A stretch of DNA of 64,000 nt. Origin: Amblyomma americanum (Eukaryota > Arthropoda > Arachnida > Ixodida > Ixodidae). Position 1 is the first letter of the stretch. Each line of letters starts with the position of its first letter. Positions 9,389 through 18,697 of the stretch are shown here, piece after piece. The notes beneath the pieces were generated by a model. The model did not search any database and was not told where the DNA came from. It worked only from the letters and a program-made list of their open reading frames with translations. Both the position numbers and the translations under genes were made by a program. The DNA is taken from contig NC_135498.1 in the NCBI RefSeq assembly GCF_052857255.1, positions 111,820,723-111,884,722 on the forward strand, given 5' to 3'.

Positions 9389-10243
9389 GCGCGGTGGGCA
9401 GCATGAAGAAATTCATTGTGCATGTGGCGAAGTCGTCCGCATGAAAAGCTGCCGCGGCGCTGCTGTGGTGCTGCGGAAGATGTCGCGGTGGCAGCAAGGA
9501 TCCCGCGACGACTGGCGTTGTCATGCAAGGCGGCCGTCCGGTGGACAAAGATGGAGAGGCTGTCGGTGTGCAGTGTGGACACAAACTGCGCGTGGGTGGT
9601 ATCGTGAAGCCCGTCGACGACGTACTGCTTATCAGCGGATGTGGGCCAGTCGATACTGAATGCCTGAAGAAGACGGACCATGTCGTAAATGTACAGGGTG
9701 ACGTCTTCATCCGAAGCCTGGCGCCGCGATTTCATCGTTGTGAATTTGACGTCGTGCGCACTGGCCAGGTGTGGAAAGGCGGCAAAAAGGGCAGCGGTCC
9801 AGGCCGACCAAATGGTAGCGGCGGCCTTCGAACAGGCATTAGGCGCGGGCGGCACCACGGAGATGGTCTTCCGCGACGGCGAGCTTGGTGGCGGAAGACC
9901 AGTCAGAACGCCGGCTAGCAACGTCGACAACTTGTATCCACGCTTCGTCATCATCAGAACAACCACGGAACTCCGGAAGCAGTACTGGTGGCAGTGGGCC
10001 CCCAGAGGACAGCGAAGTGCGACCAAGTGCTGCAGTGAAAGATGCGGATAATTCCCGGAGGGTAATAAGGGCTTCAGGAAGGAGGGCGAGGGCCGAATCC
10101 GCCGATGAGGCGTGGATGCCGTTCTCGGACAGGACAGAGGTGTCAGGCGCCGAGAGAGTCGGGCGTGTGACTGCCCGGCCGCTGCGAAGGTGGAGCGGGT
10201 CGGGGAGGTCCGGGTCAGGCCCGACGTTAGTCGACTGCGCCAT
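9325..10243 (-). pseudogene. Gag remnant of the old gypsy element
   Basis: Gag seems to start at 10243 with MAQSTNVG and runs in one frame to about 9839 (LLPEFRGCSDDDEAWIQVVD). It then continues in another frame (WSAWTAALFAAFPH, DEDVTLYIYDMVRLLQ) down to about 9325, so a frameshift occurs near 9840-9860. No zinc knuckle is visible. Confidence 0.65.
10232..10242 (-). other. Primer-binding site, tRNA-Ser type, overlapping the gag start
   Basis: One base inside the 5' LTR the sense strand reads TGGCGCAGTCG. This is the start of the serine-tRNA primer site known from Drosophila 17.6 and 297; the match stops after 11 bases. The gag ATG (10243-10241) overlaps it. Confidence 0.7.
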
Positions 10244-10496
<253 letters not shown>

Positions 10497-10555
10497 TTCA
10501 TAGGCCTGCACGATAGGCTGTGATTTTCACGCACGCTTACTGACTTCTCATACAA

Positions 10556-11087
10556 ACTTCATCATCATCTATCAGCCTAACTACGGCCACTGCAGGGTAA
10601 AGGCCCCTCCCATGTCTGCCCATTAACCCTGTCCTTTACCAGCTGCGCCCACCGTATGCCTGCAAACTTCCTAATCTCATCCGCCCACCTAACCTTCTGC
10701 CACCCCCTGCTACGCTTACCTTCTGTTGGGATCCACCCCGTTACCCTTAAGGATCAGTGGTTATCTTGCTCTCGCATTACATGCCCTGCCCAAGCCATTT
10801 CTTCTTCTTGAGTTTGGGTAGTATGTCATTAGCCCGTGTTTGTCTTTTTTACCCACTCTGCCCTCTTCCTGTCTCTTAATGTTACACCTATAATTTTTCT
10901 TTTCACAACTTGAGTTGAACCCTTTTCTCTAGCCTCCACGTTTCTGCTCGGTAGGTGAGTACGGGTAGATACAGCTGTTGTATACTTTTATCTTGAGGGA
11001 TATTGGTAAACAGGCATTCATGACCTGCAATATACGCTCCACACCATTCTTGTTGTTCTAGTTATTTCCTTCTCAAGATCCAGATCA
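10556..11087 (-). pseudogene. RTE-type LINE, C-terminal and 3' part
   Basis: On the minus strand this encodes the C-terminal region typical of RTE-clade reverse transcriptases (a WAGHVM-like block, then RVTGWIPTEGKRSRGWQ, WADEIRKFAG and WEGPLPCSG). It stops near a (GAT)n-like end at 10556. The frame carries lesions. Its other half is at 17608-18245; the intervening 6.5 kb is an inserted LTR element. Confidence 0.8.
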
Positions 11088-11091
11088 GCGG
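11088..11091. repeat. Target-site duplication GCGG (left)
   Basis: Four-base GCGG before the left LTR is repeated after the right LTR at 17604-17607, as expected for Ty3/gypsy integration. Confidence 0.85.
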
Positions 11092-11664
11092 TGTTGCAAA
11101 TGGGTCGCAAGCCCCAAGGGTAGCGTTGGCCTGGCGGCCTGGGGCACAGCTGGAAACATCCGAAGGTCCTGGCAAAGGATGAGTCGACTGCCAACAGAAC
11201 AACTTGTTTATTCTAGCATCGCAAAAGAGCAGCCGGTCAGGGAGACCACGTTACTCGACGGAAGAAATCGAAGCCTCCCTTTGGCGTCCGGGGCAGCTGC
11301 CTTTATACCCTCGGAGTCGAGGGCAAGAAGGAACGGCTCGGGATGAGGCGCACGAGACAGCGACGCACGGACACGTTGAGACGTGACGTGACGCGTCCGC
11401 CGGGCCGGAGCCGGTCAGACCTCCTCGCCTCCCAGTTGGGGAGCTCCTCTCCCCGGCTGCCGCGCTTTGACAAGCGTGGGCACCCACATGCACACACACA
11501 CACGCACACACGAAGACACGTGGCATTGAAACCTGCCTGGACGCGCTTGGCGGGAGGCGTTGCGGCAGCGCTGAACGGGCCAAAATGACCGCCACTTTGA
11601 ACGAAGCCCCGGCGTCCGTTGCATCCGCGCCGGCTATACCGCGCGTCGTAGGCGAAACGTAACA
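11092..11664 (-). repeat. 3' LTR of the integrase-first element
   Basis: 573 bp, tgttgcaaat to cgaaacgtaaca. It contains minus-strand TATAAAGG (11300-11307), AATAAA (11207-11212) and a short (CA)n run near 11490-11510. The inner flank on the sense strand, GGCGGGGCGG (11667-11676), is the best polypurine-tract candidate. Confidence 0.93.
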
Positions 11665-12144
11665 GACCGCCCCGCCGGGAGAAGGAGATCCCGATGGTCA
11701 GGGGACTGCATCCGCTGTCCGGAGGGATGTCGCTCGATGATGCTCGTAATCAAAATCGGTCGTCCCTCGGCGTTGCTTGAGCGCAGCGCACAGAGAAGGC
11801 CTCGTTCTCAGGTTCAGGTTCACACAGGACACTGCAAAGTGACTTCGGGAGAGTTGCCATTTTTGTTCCCGTTCCCAGCAAGCGTTAGAACTACGCCGAA
11901 ACGCAACCGCTCAGTCAGCAAGCACGAGACAACCCTCACTAAGCTCTGCCAGGCTCTTTCCCCTTTTATACTACTGCCTAGTTCCTTACAGTAGTCAAGC
12001 AGCACTCAGAACGCGTCCACAAATGGGAACATTGCACTAGAAAGCACGTCATCACTTTGAAACACTAAAGAAAAGCAATATGTTAAAAATCCTGCCTCAG
12101 GAAGAAAACATCCGTAACAAACAACTTTGAGGCGGATTCCTATG

Positions 12145-14892
12145 TTAGGGGCCTCGACTTAAGCCATCGGCGTTACCGTTGAGACTCCCCTTTTTGTAAC
12201 GCACCTCAAAGGAATATTGTTGCAAAGCGAGGTTCCAGCGCAGGAGGCGGCCATTTTTGGGAGAGATGGTCTGCAGCCATTGGAGAGGGCTGTGATCCGT
12301 CTCAATGATAAACCTCGAGCCGGCTAGGTAGCATGACAATTTCTGAACGGCCCACACGAGACACGCACACTCTTTCTCGGTGGCGCTGTACGCCTGCTCA
12401 CGACAGGTCAGCTTACGACTAGCATACAGGACGGGGTGTTCCACTTCTCCATTTTTCCGTTGGCACAGTACAACGCCCATGCCTCGCTCACTAGCATCGC
12501 ACTGAACAACGAACCCTTTTGTGTAGTCTGGCGATCGTAGCACAGGCTGGCTTGTTAGGGAGCTCCTTAGGGCGCTAAAAGCTCTTTCCTTTGTCTCGCT
12601 CCACACGACTGTTTGGGGCTCTGTTTTTCTTAGAGCATCCGTCAGGGGAGCCGCGATATCGGAGTACCTGGGGATGTACCTCTGATAGTAGCCGGCGACA
12701 CCTAAGAACGACCGAATATCGCTCTTCGTGCGCGGTTGCGGGAAGTCTCGCACAGCCGCCACCTTTATTTCAGAGGGGCGGCGACGACCCTGTCCAATCA
12801 CGTGACCGAGGTAGACAACCTCGGCCTGTGCTAATTAGCACTTGGGAGCCTTGACTGTCAAGCCCGCTTCGCGCAGGCGGGTTAGCACTGCCCGCAAGTG
12901 TGCCATATGCTCAGACCAGGATGCGGAGAATATCGCTACGTCGTCTAAATACGGTAAAGCGAATTCTTCCTGTCCCCGCAACACTTTGTCCATGAGGCTT
13001 GAAAAGCAGTATGACGCATTCTTCAAACCAAAACTCAAAACTTTAGGACGGAATGTTCCCACTGGTGAAATGAACGCCGCATACCTACTAGCCTCTTCTG
13101 TAAGTGGAACCTGCCAATAACCCCTGACAAGATCTAGGGTGGAAATAAACTGAGCGCTACTAACTTTCTCAAGGCGCTCCTCGATGTTAGGGATCGGATA
13201 AATTTGATCCTTAGTGATGGAATTAAGCCTGTGGTAGTCGACGCAAGGACGAGGTTCCTTGCCCGGTACCTCAACTAAAATCAAAGGGGAGGTATAATCA
13301 CTCTCACCCGCCTCAATAACACCGAGCTGTAGCATTTTCTTTACCTCAGCCTCCATAATATCGCGCTGGCGGGGTGACACCCGGTACGCCTTGGATCGTA
13401 CTGGCTCTGGAGAGGTAAGTTCTATTTCATGAGTAAGGACAGAAGTCCTACCAGGCCTCTCAGAGAACTGATCTTGAAACTCTTGTAAGAGTTGGTGTAG
13501 TTCGGTTTTCTGCTCAGGCGACAGCGGTGCTTTACTGAGTAAGTCACTAATGACCTGATCGGTGTCTTCCCTGTTCGTCACTGAGCCTAGTCCCGGAAGC
13601 TCGACCTGAAGCTCTTCGGGAACGTTTACCATCATACACACCACTGCTTCCCGTTGTCTATGGGGTTTGAGCAGATTACAGTGGTAAACTTGCTGTGCTT
13701 TCCGTTTTCCTGGCAGACTCACCACGAAGTTAACGTCCGACAGTTTTTGAACAATTCGTGCTGGGCCCTCCCACTGCACGTCGAGTTTGCTTTTTAGCGA
13801 TGTGCGCAATATCATTACCCCATCGCCCACCTCAAAACGACGGGCCCTGGCTGTCCGATCATAATAAACCTTGGCCCTCTGCTGCGCCTTTGCCATTGCT
13901 TCACCTGACAACTCCTGTGCCCTTCTTAAGCGTTCGAGGAGCCTAAGCACGTACTCGACCACGACTGGGTCGTCGCCCCTGCCTTCTCACGAATCTCGAA
14001 GCATGCGAAGCGGAGACCGCAGCGAGCGACCGTACACAAGCTCAGCTGGCGAAAACCCCGTGGCCGCATGCGGCGCGGTCCTCAATGCAAACATCACCCC
14101 AGGCAGACACAGCTCCCATTCACTTTGTTGTTCAAAACACAATGCTCTCAACACGCGCTTCATGACGGAGTGGAGCTTCTCAACGGAATTCGACTGTGGG
14201 TGGTACACTGAGCTGTGTAACAGCTTTACCCCACACCTTTCGAGAAAGGCTGTCGTCAAAGCGCTAGTAAACACTGTGCCCTGATCTGACTGGATTTCCG
14301 CAGGAAAACCAACTCGCGCAAATATGGACAGTAGTGCATTGACTATCTCAACTGAGCTGAGTTCTTTAAGCGGCACTGCTTCAGGGAACTTTGTCGCTGG
14401 GCAGATCACAGTCAAAATGTGTCTGTACCCCGTGGCTGTTACCGGCAGAGGTCCCACTGTATCCATAACGAGCCGTCTAAAAGGCTCCGTAATGATAGGT
14501 ACCAACTTCAACGGCGCCCTCGATTTGTCCCCTGGTTTGCCAACCCGCTGACAGGTGTCACACGTCCTCACAAAGTGTTCCGCGTCACGAAAACACCCTG
14601 GCCAATAGTACTCTTGCAAGAGACGGTCCTTAGTCTTCTTAACTCCTAGGTGTCCGGACCACGAACCGCCGTGCGACAAGCGCAACAGATCCTGACGGTA
14701 GCACTGAGGCACGATCAGCTGATCGAACTCCCCTCCCCTGCGGTCTAGATACTTCCGGTACAGGACCCCACCTCTTTCCACAAAACGAGCATTTTTCTTG
14801 GCGATACCTTCCTTGACATTGCAGCGCATGTTTTCTAGGCTGCCATCCTTTTTTGCTCGGCTATCAAAGCCGACCGGCTGACTTTTAGCAAC
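12145..14892 (-). pseudogene. pol: Pol: integrase, reverse transcriptase, RNase H (two nonsense codons)
   Basis: One long frame broken by TGA at 13987-13989 and TAA at 12835-12837. Integrase, counted from Met14829: HHCC finger H53, H60, C90, C93; catalytic D123, D182 and E217, with 34 residues between the last two instead of 35 because HPQSN-x-VEK seems to have lost one residue. The integrase C-terminal segment (FEVGDGVMIL, then QVYHCNLLKPH) is followed directly in the same frame by RT: PEPVRSKAYRVSPRQ, DLVRGYWQVPL and YLDDVAIF with YLDD at 12951-12940. RT connection and RNase H (VVQCDASERGMGVVL, ETDHSPLQWL) end at 12145, about 480 bp before the 3' LTR. The gag stop and a shift in an A-run near 14850 separate it from gag. 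Confidence 0.9.
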
Positions 14893-14924
14893 CTATTAAG
14901 TCCATCTGACGTAGGCGCGATGAG

Positions 14925-16715
14925 CTAATCTGCAGATAGCTCTTCTAACTTTCCCGTGTCGGGCGTTTCCTCTCCAGTACCTGGTGCCTTCAACGCTACA
15001 GGCTCAATTTTATTCAGTTCGGACGTGCTCTGAATATCAGCTTGCTGCGCCTCCGACCCTTTCTCATTGTTCGACAACGTCGGCCCCGCAACTACCGCCT
15101 TTGCAGCGAGCTCCCGAACTCTCGATCTGGTTAAGGCCTGAACGCTAGCCTCACCCAAACAAAAGCCCCTTCTCGCGCAGGAGGTGATAGGACCTGTTCG
15201 AAAATAGGTACGGGTACTGTGGGGGCAGCATGATGACACTGCGGCCTCCGTCTCAATTGCTCCGAAAGGTCCTTCAATAAGCACTTTTGCTACGGGCAGA
15301 CACACGCTATGAGCTTCCACGGCTTGCTTGATCCATGCACACTCGCCCGTGAACATATCGGGTGCTACGTAAGAGGGGTGAACTACATCCATTGTAGCTG
15401 CGGAATCACGAAGCACTCGGCACTCTTTCCCGTTCACGAGGAAGTCTCGCATGTAAGGCTCGAGAAGCTTCATGTTCTCGTCAGTGCTGCATAATGACAA
15501 AAACACGACTTTTGTTTTTGTTTCTGGACACTGCGCCGAAAAGTGACCCGGCTTCTGGCACGTAGAACACACGCGCGCTTGCCTCGTCTCGAACCGCTTT
15601 CTGCGTTCGGCTTCGGCTGCCGCCGTCTCCTTACGTTCGGTCGGACTGCTTTCACTCGTATCCGCACTACGTGTGTCCCCCCTTGCTCTCATGGGTGTGA
15701 ACTTCCGCCTCTCAGACTTGGAGCCAAATTCACCCTTTTGACCGTCCCTAGCTCCGCGAGCCCAACGCGTCACAAACTCCTCGGCTAGCTCGGCGGCTTT
15801 AGCCACTGTACTAACGTCTGGCCTATCCAAGACCCAGTACCGCACGTTCTCAGGTAACCGACTATAAAACTGTTCCAGCCCGAAACACTGCAGAATTTTC
15901 TCGTGGTCACCAAACGCTTTCTCTTCTTTGAGCCACTCCTGCATGTTTGACATAAGCCTGTAGGCAAACTCTCTATATGACTCCCTTCTGCCTATTTCAT
16001 TTTCCCGAAACTTCCGACGGAACGCCTCCGCTGACAGCCTGTACTTTTTTAGCAGACTCGATTTCACTTGGTCGAAATCCTCTGCCTCCTCTCTCTTCAA
16101 GCGAGCGACTACGTCGGCCGCCTCGCCGGGTAACAAAGTGAGCAAGCGCTGTGGCCACGTTTCCCGAGAGAACCCCTGCTTCTCGCACGTTCCCTCAAAG
16201 TTAACCAGGAACAAACCAATGCCCTCTCCAAGCTTAAGCGGCCGCATCAGGTCAGTCATTTTGAACGATACTCGTTCTCCTGCACCGTGTGTCTGACTTC
16301 CATTACGAGCGCGTTCCATCTCTACCTCGAGATGCTTCATTTCCAAAGCGTGTTGACGGTCGCGTTCTTCTTTCTCTTTATCTTTTTGTTCTTTACGTTC
16401 GCGCTCGTCTTTCTCTTTTTGCTCTTTACATTCGAGCTCGTCTTTCTCTTTTTGCTCTTTACGTTCGCGCTCGTCTTTCTCTTTTTGCTTTTTATGTTCG
16501 CGCTCGTCTTTCTCTTTTTGCTCTTTACGTTCGCGCTCCTGTCTTTTTGCCCTCTCCTCAATGGTCTCAAGGCATTCCGACAGCTCGTCATCCTCAGCCT
16601 CCAACTCAAAAATAGCCCTTAGCAGTTCTGGTTTTCTGAGTTTGTCTGAGACATCCAGACACAACTCTCTTGCAAGCTCCAGCAATTTCGGTTTGCGCAA
16701 CGGCTTCAAATCCAT
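14925..16715 (-). CDS. gag: Gag with protease-like tail, integrase-first element
   Basis: 596 residues starting at Met16715, about 300 bp inside the 5' LTR. Residues about 50-130 are an extremely charged K/E/D/R segment made of an 11-residue repeat around KEQKEKDERER, predicted as a long coiled coil or single helix. A gag-like helical region follows (about 150-330), then a CCHC knuckle CSTCQKPGHFSAQC near 380 and a protease-like LRDSAATMDVV near 436, where DSA replaces the usual DTG. After about residue 500 the sequence (SSCCPHSTRTYF) loses its hydrophobic protease pattern and later resumes with EASVQALTRSRVREL, which suggests two compensating frame changes near 15200. The end is probably premature. 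Confidence 0.8.
   Translation of the reverse strand: MDLKPLRKPKLLELARELCLDVSDKLRKPELLRAIFELEAEDDELSECLETIEERAKRQERERKEQKEKDEREHKKQKEKDERERKEQKEKDELECKEQKEKDERERKEQKDKEKEERDRQHALEMKHLEVEMERARNGSQTHGAGERVSFKMTDLMRPLKLGEGIGLFLVNFEGTCEKQGFSRETWPQRLLTLLPGEAADVVARLKREEAEDFDQVKSSLLKKYRLSAEAFRRKFRENEIGRRESYREFAYRLMSNMQEWLKEEKAFGDHEKILQCFGLEQFYSRLPENVRYWVLDRPDVSTVAKAAELAEEFVTRWARGARDGQKGEFGSKSERRKFTPMRARGDTRSADTSESSPTERKETAAAEAERRKRFETRQARVCSTCQKPGHFSAQCPETKTKVVFLSLCSTDENMKLLEPYMRDFLVNGKECRVLRDSAATMDVVHPSYVAPDMFTGECAWIKQAVEAHSVCLPVAKVLIEGPFGAIETEAAVSSCCPHSTRTYFRTGPITSCARRGFCLGEASVQALTRSRVRELAAKAVVAGPTLSNNEKGSEAQQADIQSTSELNKIEPVALKAPGTGEETPDTGKLEELSAD
16374..16550. repeat. 33-bp coding minisatellite in gag
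   Basis: About five imperfect 33-bp units encode the 11-residue charged repeat of gag. The antisense reading gives leucine/phenylalanine-rich false frames. Confidence 0.8.
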
Positions 16716-17015
16716 GGCTGCTCCGAATGCTGCTTTCTCTACTGCCTACTATTGTCTTGCCGCAAACTAACCCGGCAGCAACGACAACCACAATTACCAG
16801 CTCTGTTTCTGACACTAACAAAAGCCCGGCAAAACTCAGAAGAAGAAAGTCCCGCACTCACCAAACCTCGCAGCCAAGAATTCAGCGCAGTCGTTCCGCT
16901 GCAGGCAACTAGTCATTACACAGGGCTCGTTGCACTGCTCCCGGATGGTCGTTGTGCTGCTCAGCATACAGTTGACCGCATATCTTCGCTGCTGGCCTCC
17001 GTTGTCGCGATCCCA

Positions 17016-17028
17016 CCGCTGGCAACCA
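17016..17028 (-). other. Primer-binding site candidate
   Basis: Two bases inside the 5' LTR the sense strand reads TGGTTGCCAGCGG. It starts TGG as expected for pairing with a CCA tail, but I cannot assign the tRNA. Confidence 0.55.
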
Positions 17029-17030
17029 GT

Positions 17031-17603
17031 TGTTGTAAATGGGTCGCAAGCCCCAAGGGTAGCGTTGGCCTGGCGGCCTGGGGCACAGCTGGCAACATCC
17101 GAAGGTCCTGGCAAAGGGTGAGTCGACTGCCAACAGAACAACTTGTTTATTGTAGCATCGCAAAAGAGCAGCCGGTCAGGGCGACCACGTTAATCGACGG
17201 AAGAAATCGAAGCCTCCCTTTGGCGTCCGGGGCAGCTGCCTTTATACCCTCGGAGTCGAGGGAAAGAAGGAACGGCTCGGGATGAGGCGCACGAGACAGC
17301 GACGCACGGACACGTTGAGACGTGACGTGACGCGTCCGCCGGGCCGGCGCCGGTCAGACCTCCTCGCCTCCAAGTTGGGGAGCTCCTCTCCCCGGCTGCC
17401 GCGCTTTGACAAGCGTGGGCACCCACATGCACACACACACACGCACACACGAAAACACGTGGCATTGAAACCTGCCTGGACGCGCTTGGCGGGAGGCGTT
17501 GCGGCAGCGCTGAACGGACCAAAATGACCGCCACTTTGAACGAAGCCCCGGCGTCCGTTGCATCCGCGCCGGCTATACCACGCGTCGTAGGCGAAACGTA
17601 ACA
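17031..17603 (-). repeat. 5' LTR of the integrase-first element
   Basis: 573 bp, tgttgtaaat to cgaaacgtaaca, about 98% like the copy at 11092-11664. GCGG follows at 17604-17607. Confidence 0.93.
17146..17246 (-). promoter_or_regulatory. LTR TATA box and polyadenylation signal
   Basis: On the sense (minus) strand TATAAAGG lies at 17246-17239 and AATAAA at 17151-17146. The spacing fits a promoter, a short R region and a poly(A) signal. The same pair occurs in the other LTR. Confidence 0.6.
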
Positions 17604-17607
17604 GCGG

Positions 17608-18245
17608 TCACTACGTGCCCTAAGTAGACATATTCGTTTACAATTACAGCAGATGGCTACCAATTCTTAACAGCTGGTACCTTGCTAGACTGCTGAACAT
17701 TACTGTGCTTTTCTGCACGTTAATTTTTGACCCACCGTTTTCCTTTTCCTGTCTAACTCATTGATCATGCTTTGCAATTCATCTTCTGAGTGACTCAGCA
17801 AAGCAGTGTTATCAGCGAATCGAAAATTACTTAGGTATTCTCTATTAACTCTTATCCCCAACTGCACCCAATTCAGGCCTCGGAATACCTCCTGTAAAAA
17901 GGCGGTGATTAGAATTGGCGAGATTGTGTCTCTTTGCCTGACGCCCTTCCTTATTGCAATTTTATTGCTGACTTTATGGAGGACTATGGTAGCTGTGCAG
18001 CTGCTGTAGACATCTTCCACTATTTTCACGTAAAGCTCTTCCACACCCTCACTCCACTGTGCCTGAATAGCTGCGATTTCCATTCAGTCGAATGCTTTCC
18101 AGTAACCATTAAGGCTATTTATAGTGGTTGGTTATAATCTGCACATTTCTCTATCACCTGACTGATAGTGTGAACATGATCTATTGTGAAATATATTTTA
18201 CGAAAGCCTGCCTGATCATTTGGTTGATTGAATTCGGAGGTTGCC
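17608..18245 (-). pseudogene. RTE-type LINE, reverse transcriptase part
   Basis: Minus-strand RT of the RTE clade: a QAGFRK...TIDHVHTISQVIEKC-like block near 18100-18240, then IRKGVRQRDTISPILITAFLQEVF and NFRFADNTALLSHSEDELQ. The catalytic box is FADN, so the second Asp is changed to Asn. Frames change near 18085 and 17700. The element is 5'-truncated at about 18245. Its C-terminal half continues at 10556-11087 on the other side of the inserted LTR element. Confidence 0.8.
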
Positions 18246-18443
18246 CTTACTCTATCAGCAAATACCTGTTACTCCCTTCTCTCCTCCATCTTTTCATCCT
18301 CTCATTCCTTCCACCCCCCCCCCCCCGTGCAGAGAAAGGAGCCGGTTTCTTCAACCGGTTAGCGCCCCTGCCTTTGCTTCTCCTCATCCTCTTGACTTAG
18401 CAGGATTTTAGCACCTGTTGCACAGTGGACGAGGCTATAAGGA

Positions 18444-18684
18444 TGGTTTGATTTGGTTTATGGGGGTTTAACGTCCCAAAGCGACTCAGGCTATGAGAGG
18501 CGCCGTAGTGAAGGGCTCCGAAAATTTCGACCACCTGGGGTTCTTTAACGTGCACTGACATCGCACAGCACACGGGCCTCTAGAATTTCGCCTCCATCGA
18601 AATTCGACCGCCGCGGCCGGCATCGAACCCGCGTCTTTCGGACCAGCAGCCGAGCGCCATAACCACTCAGCTACCGCGGCGGCT
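18444..18684 (-). mobile_element. Ruka-type SINE with 13-bp target duplication
   Basis: tRNA-derived head on the right, with A box and B box on the minus strand, followed by the conserved body and an end near 18444. Flanked by gaggctataagga at 18431-18443 and 18685-18697. Confidence 0.9.
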
Positions 18685-18697
18685 GAGGCTATAAGGA

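Larger units (their letters stand above)
11092..17603 (-). mobile_element. Gypsy-like LTR element with integrase upstream of RT
   Basis: 6.5-kb element on the minus strand with 573-bp LTRs (11092-11664 and 17031-17603) differing at about a dozen positions (about 2%), flanked by GCGG. The protein order from the 5' end is gag, protease-like, integrase, RT, RNase H. Ty3/gypsy elements normally have RT-RNase H-integrase. The integrase-first order is known for Ty1/copia and, among gypsy relatives, for the Gmr1 group described from deuterostomes. The integrase C-terminal part and RT lie in one uninterrupted frame (12835-13962), so the order is not a rearrangement between fragments. Pol has two nonsense codons and there are frame changes near the gag/pol border. 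Confidence 0.92.

Noticed and set aside
16287..16622. Leu/Phe-rich plus-strand frames resembling a membrane protein
   Set aside because: Antisense of the charged gag repeat; the repeat has no stop on either strand.
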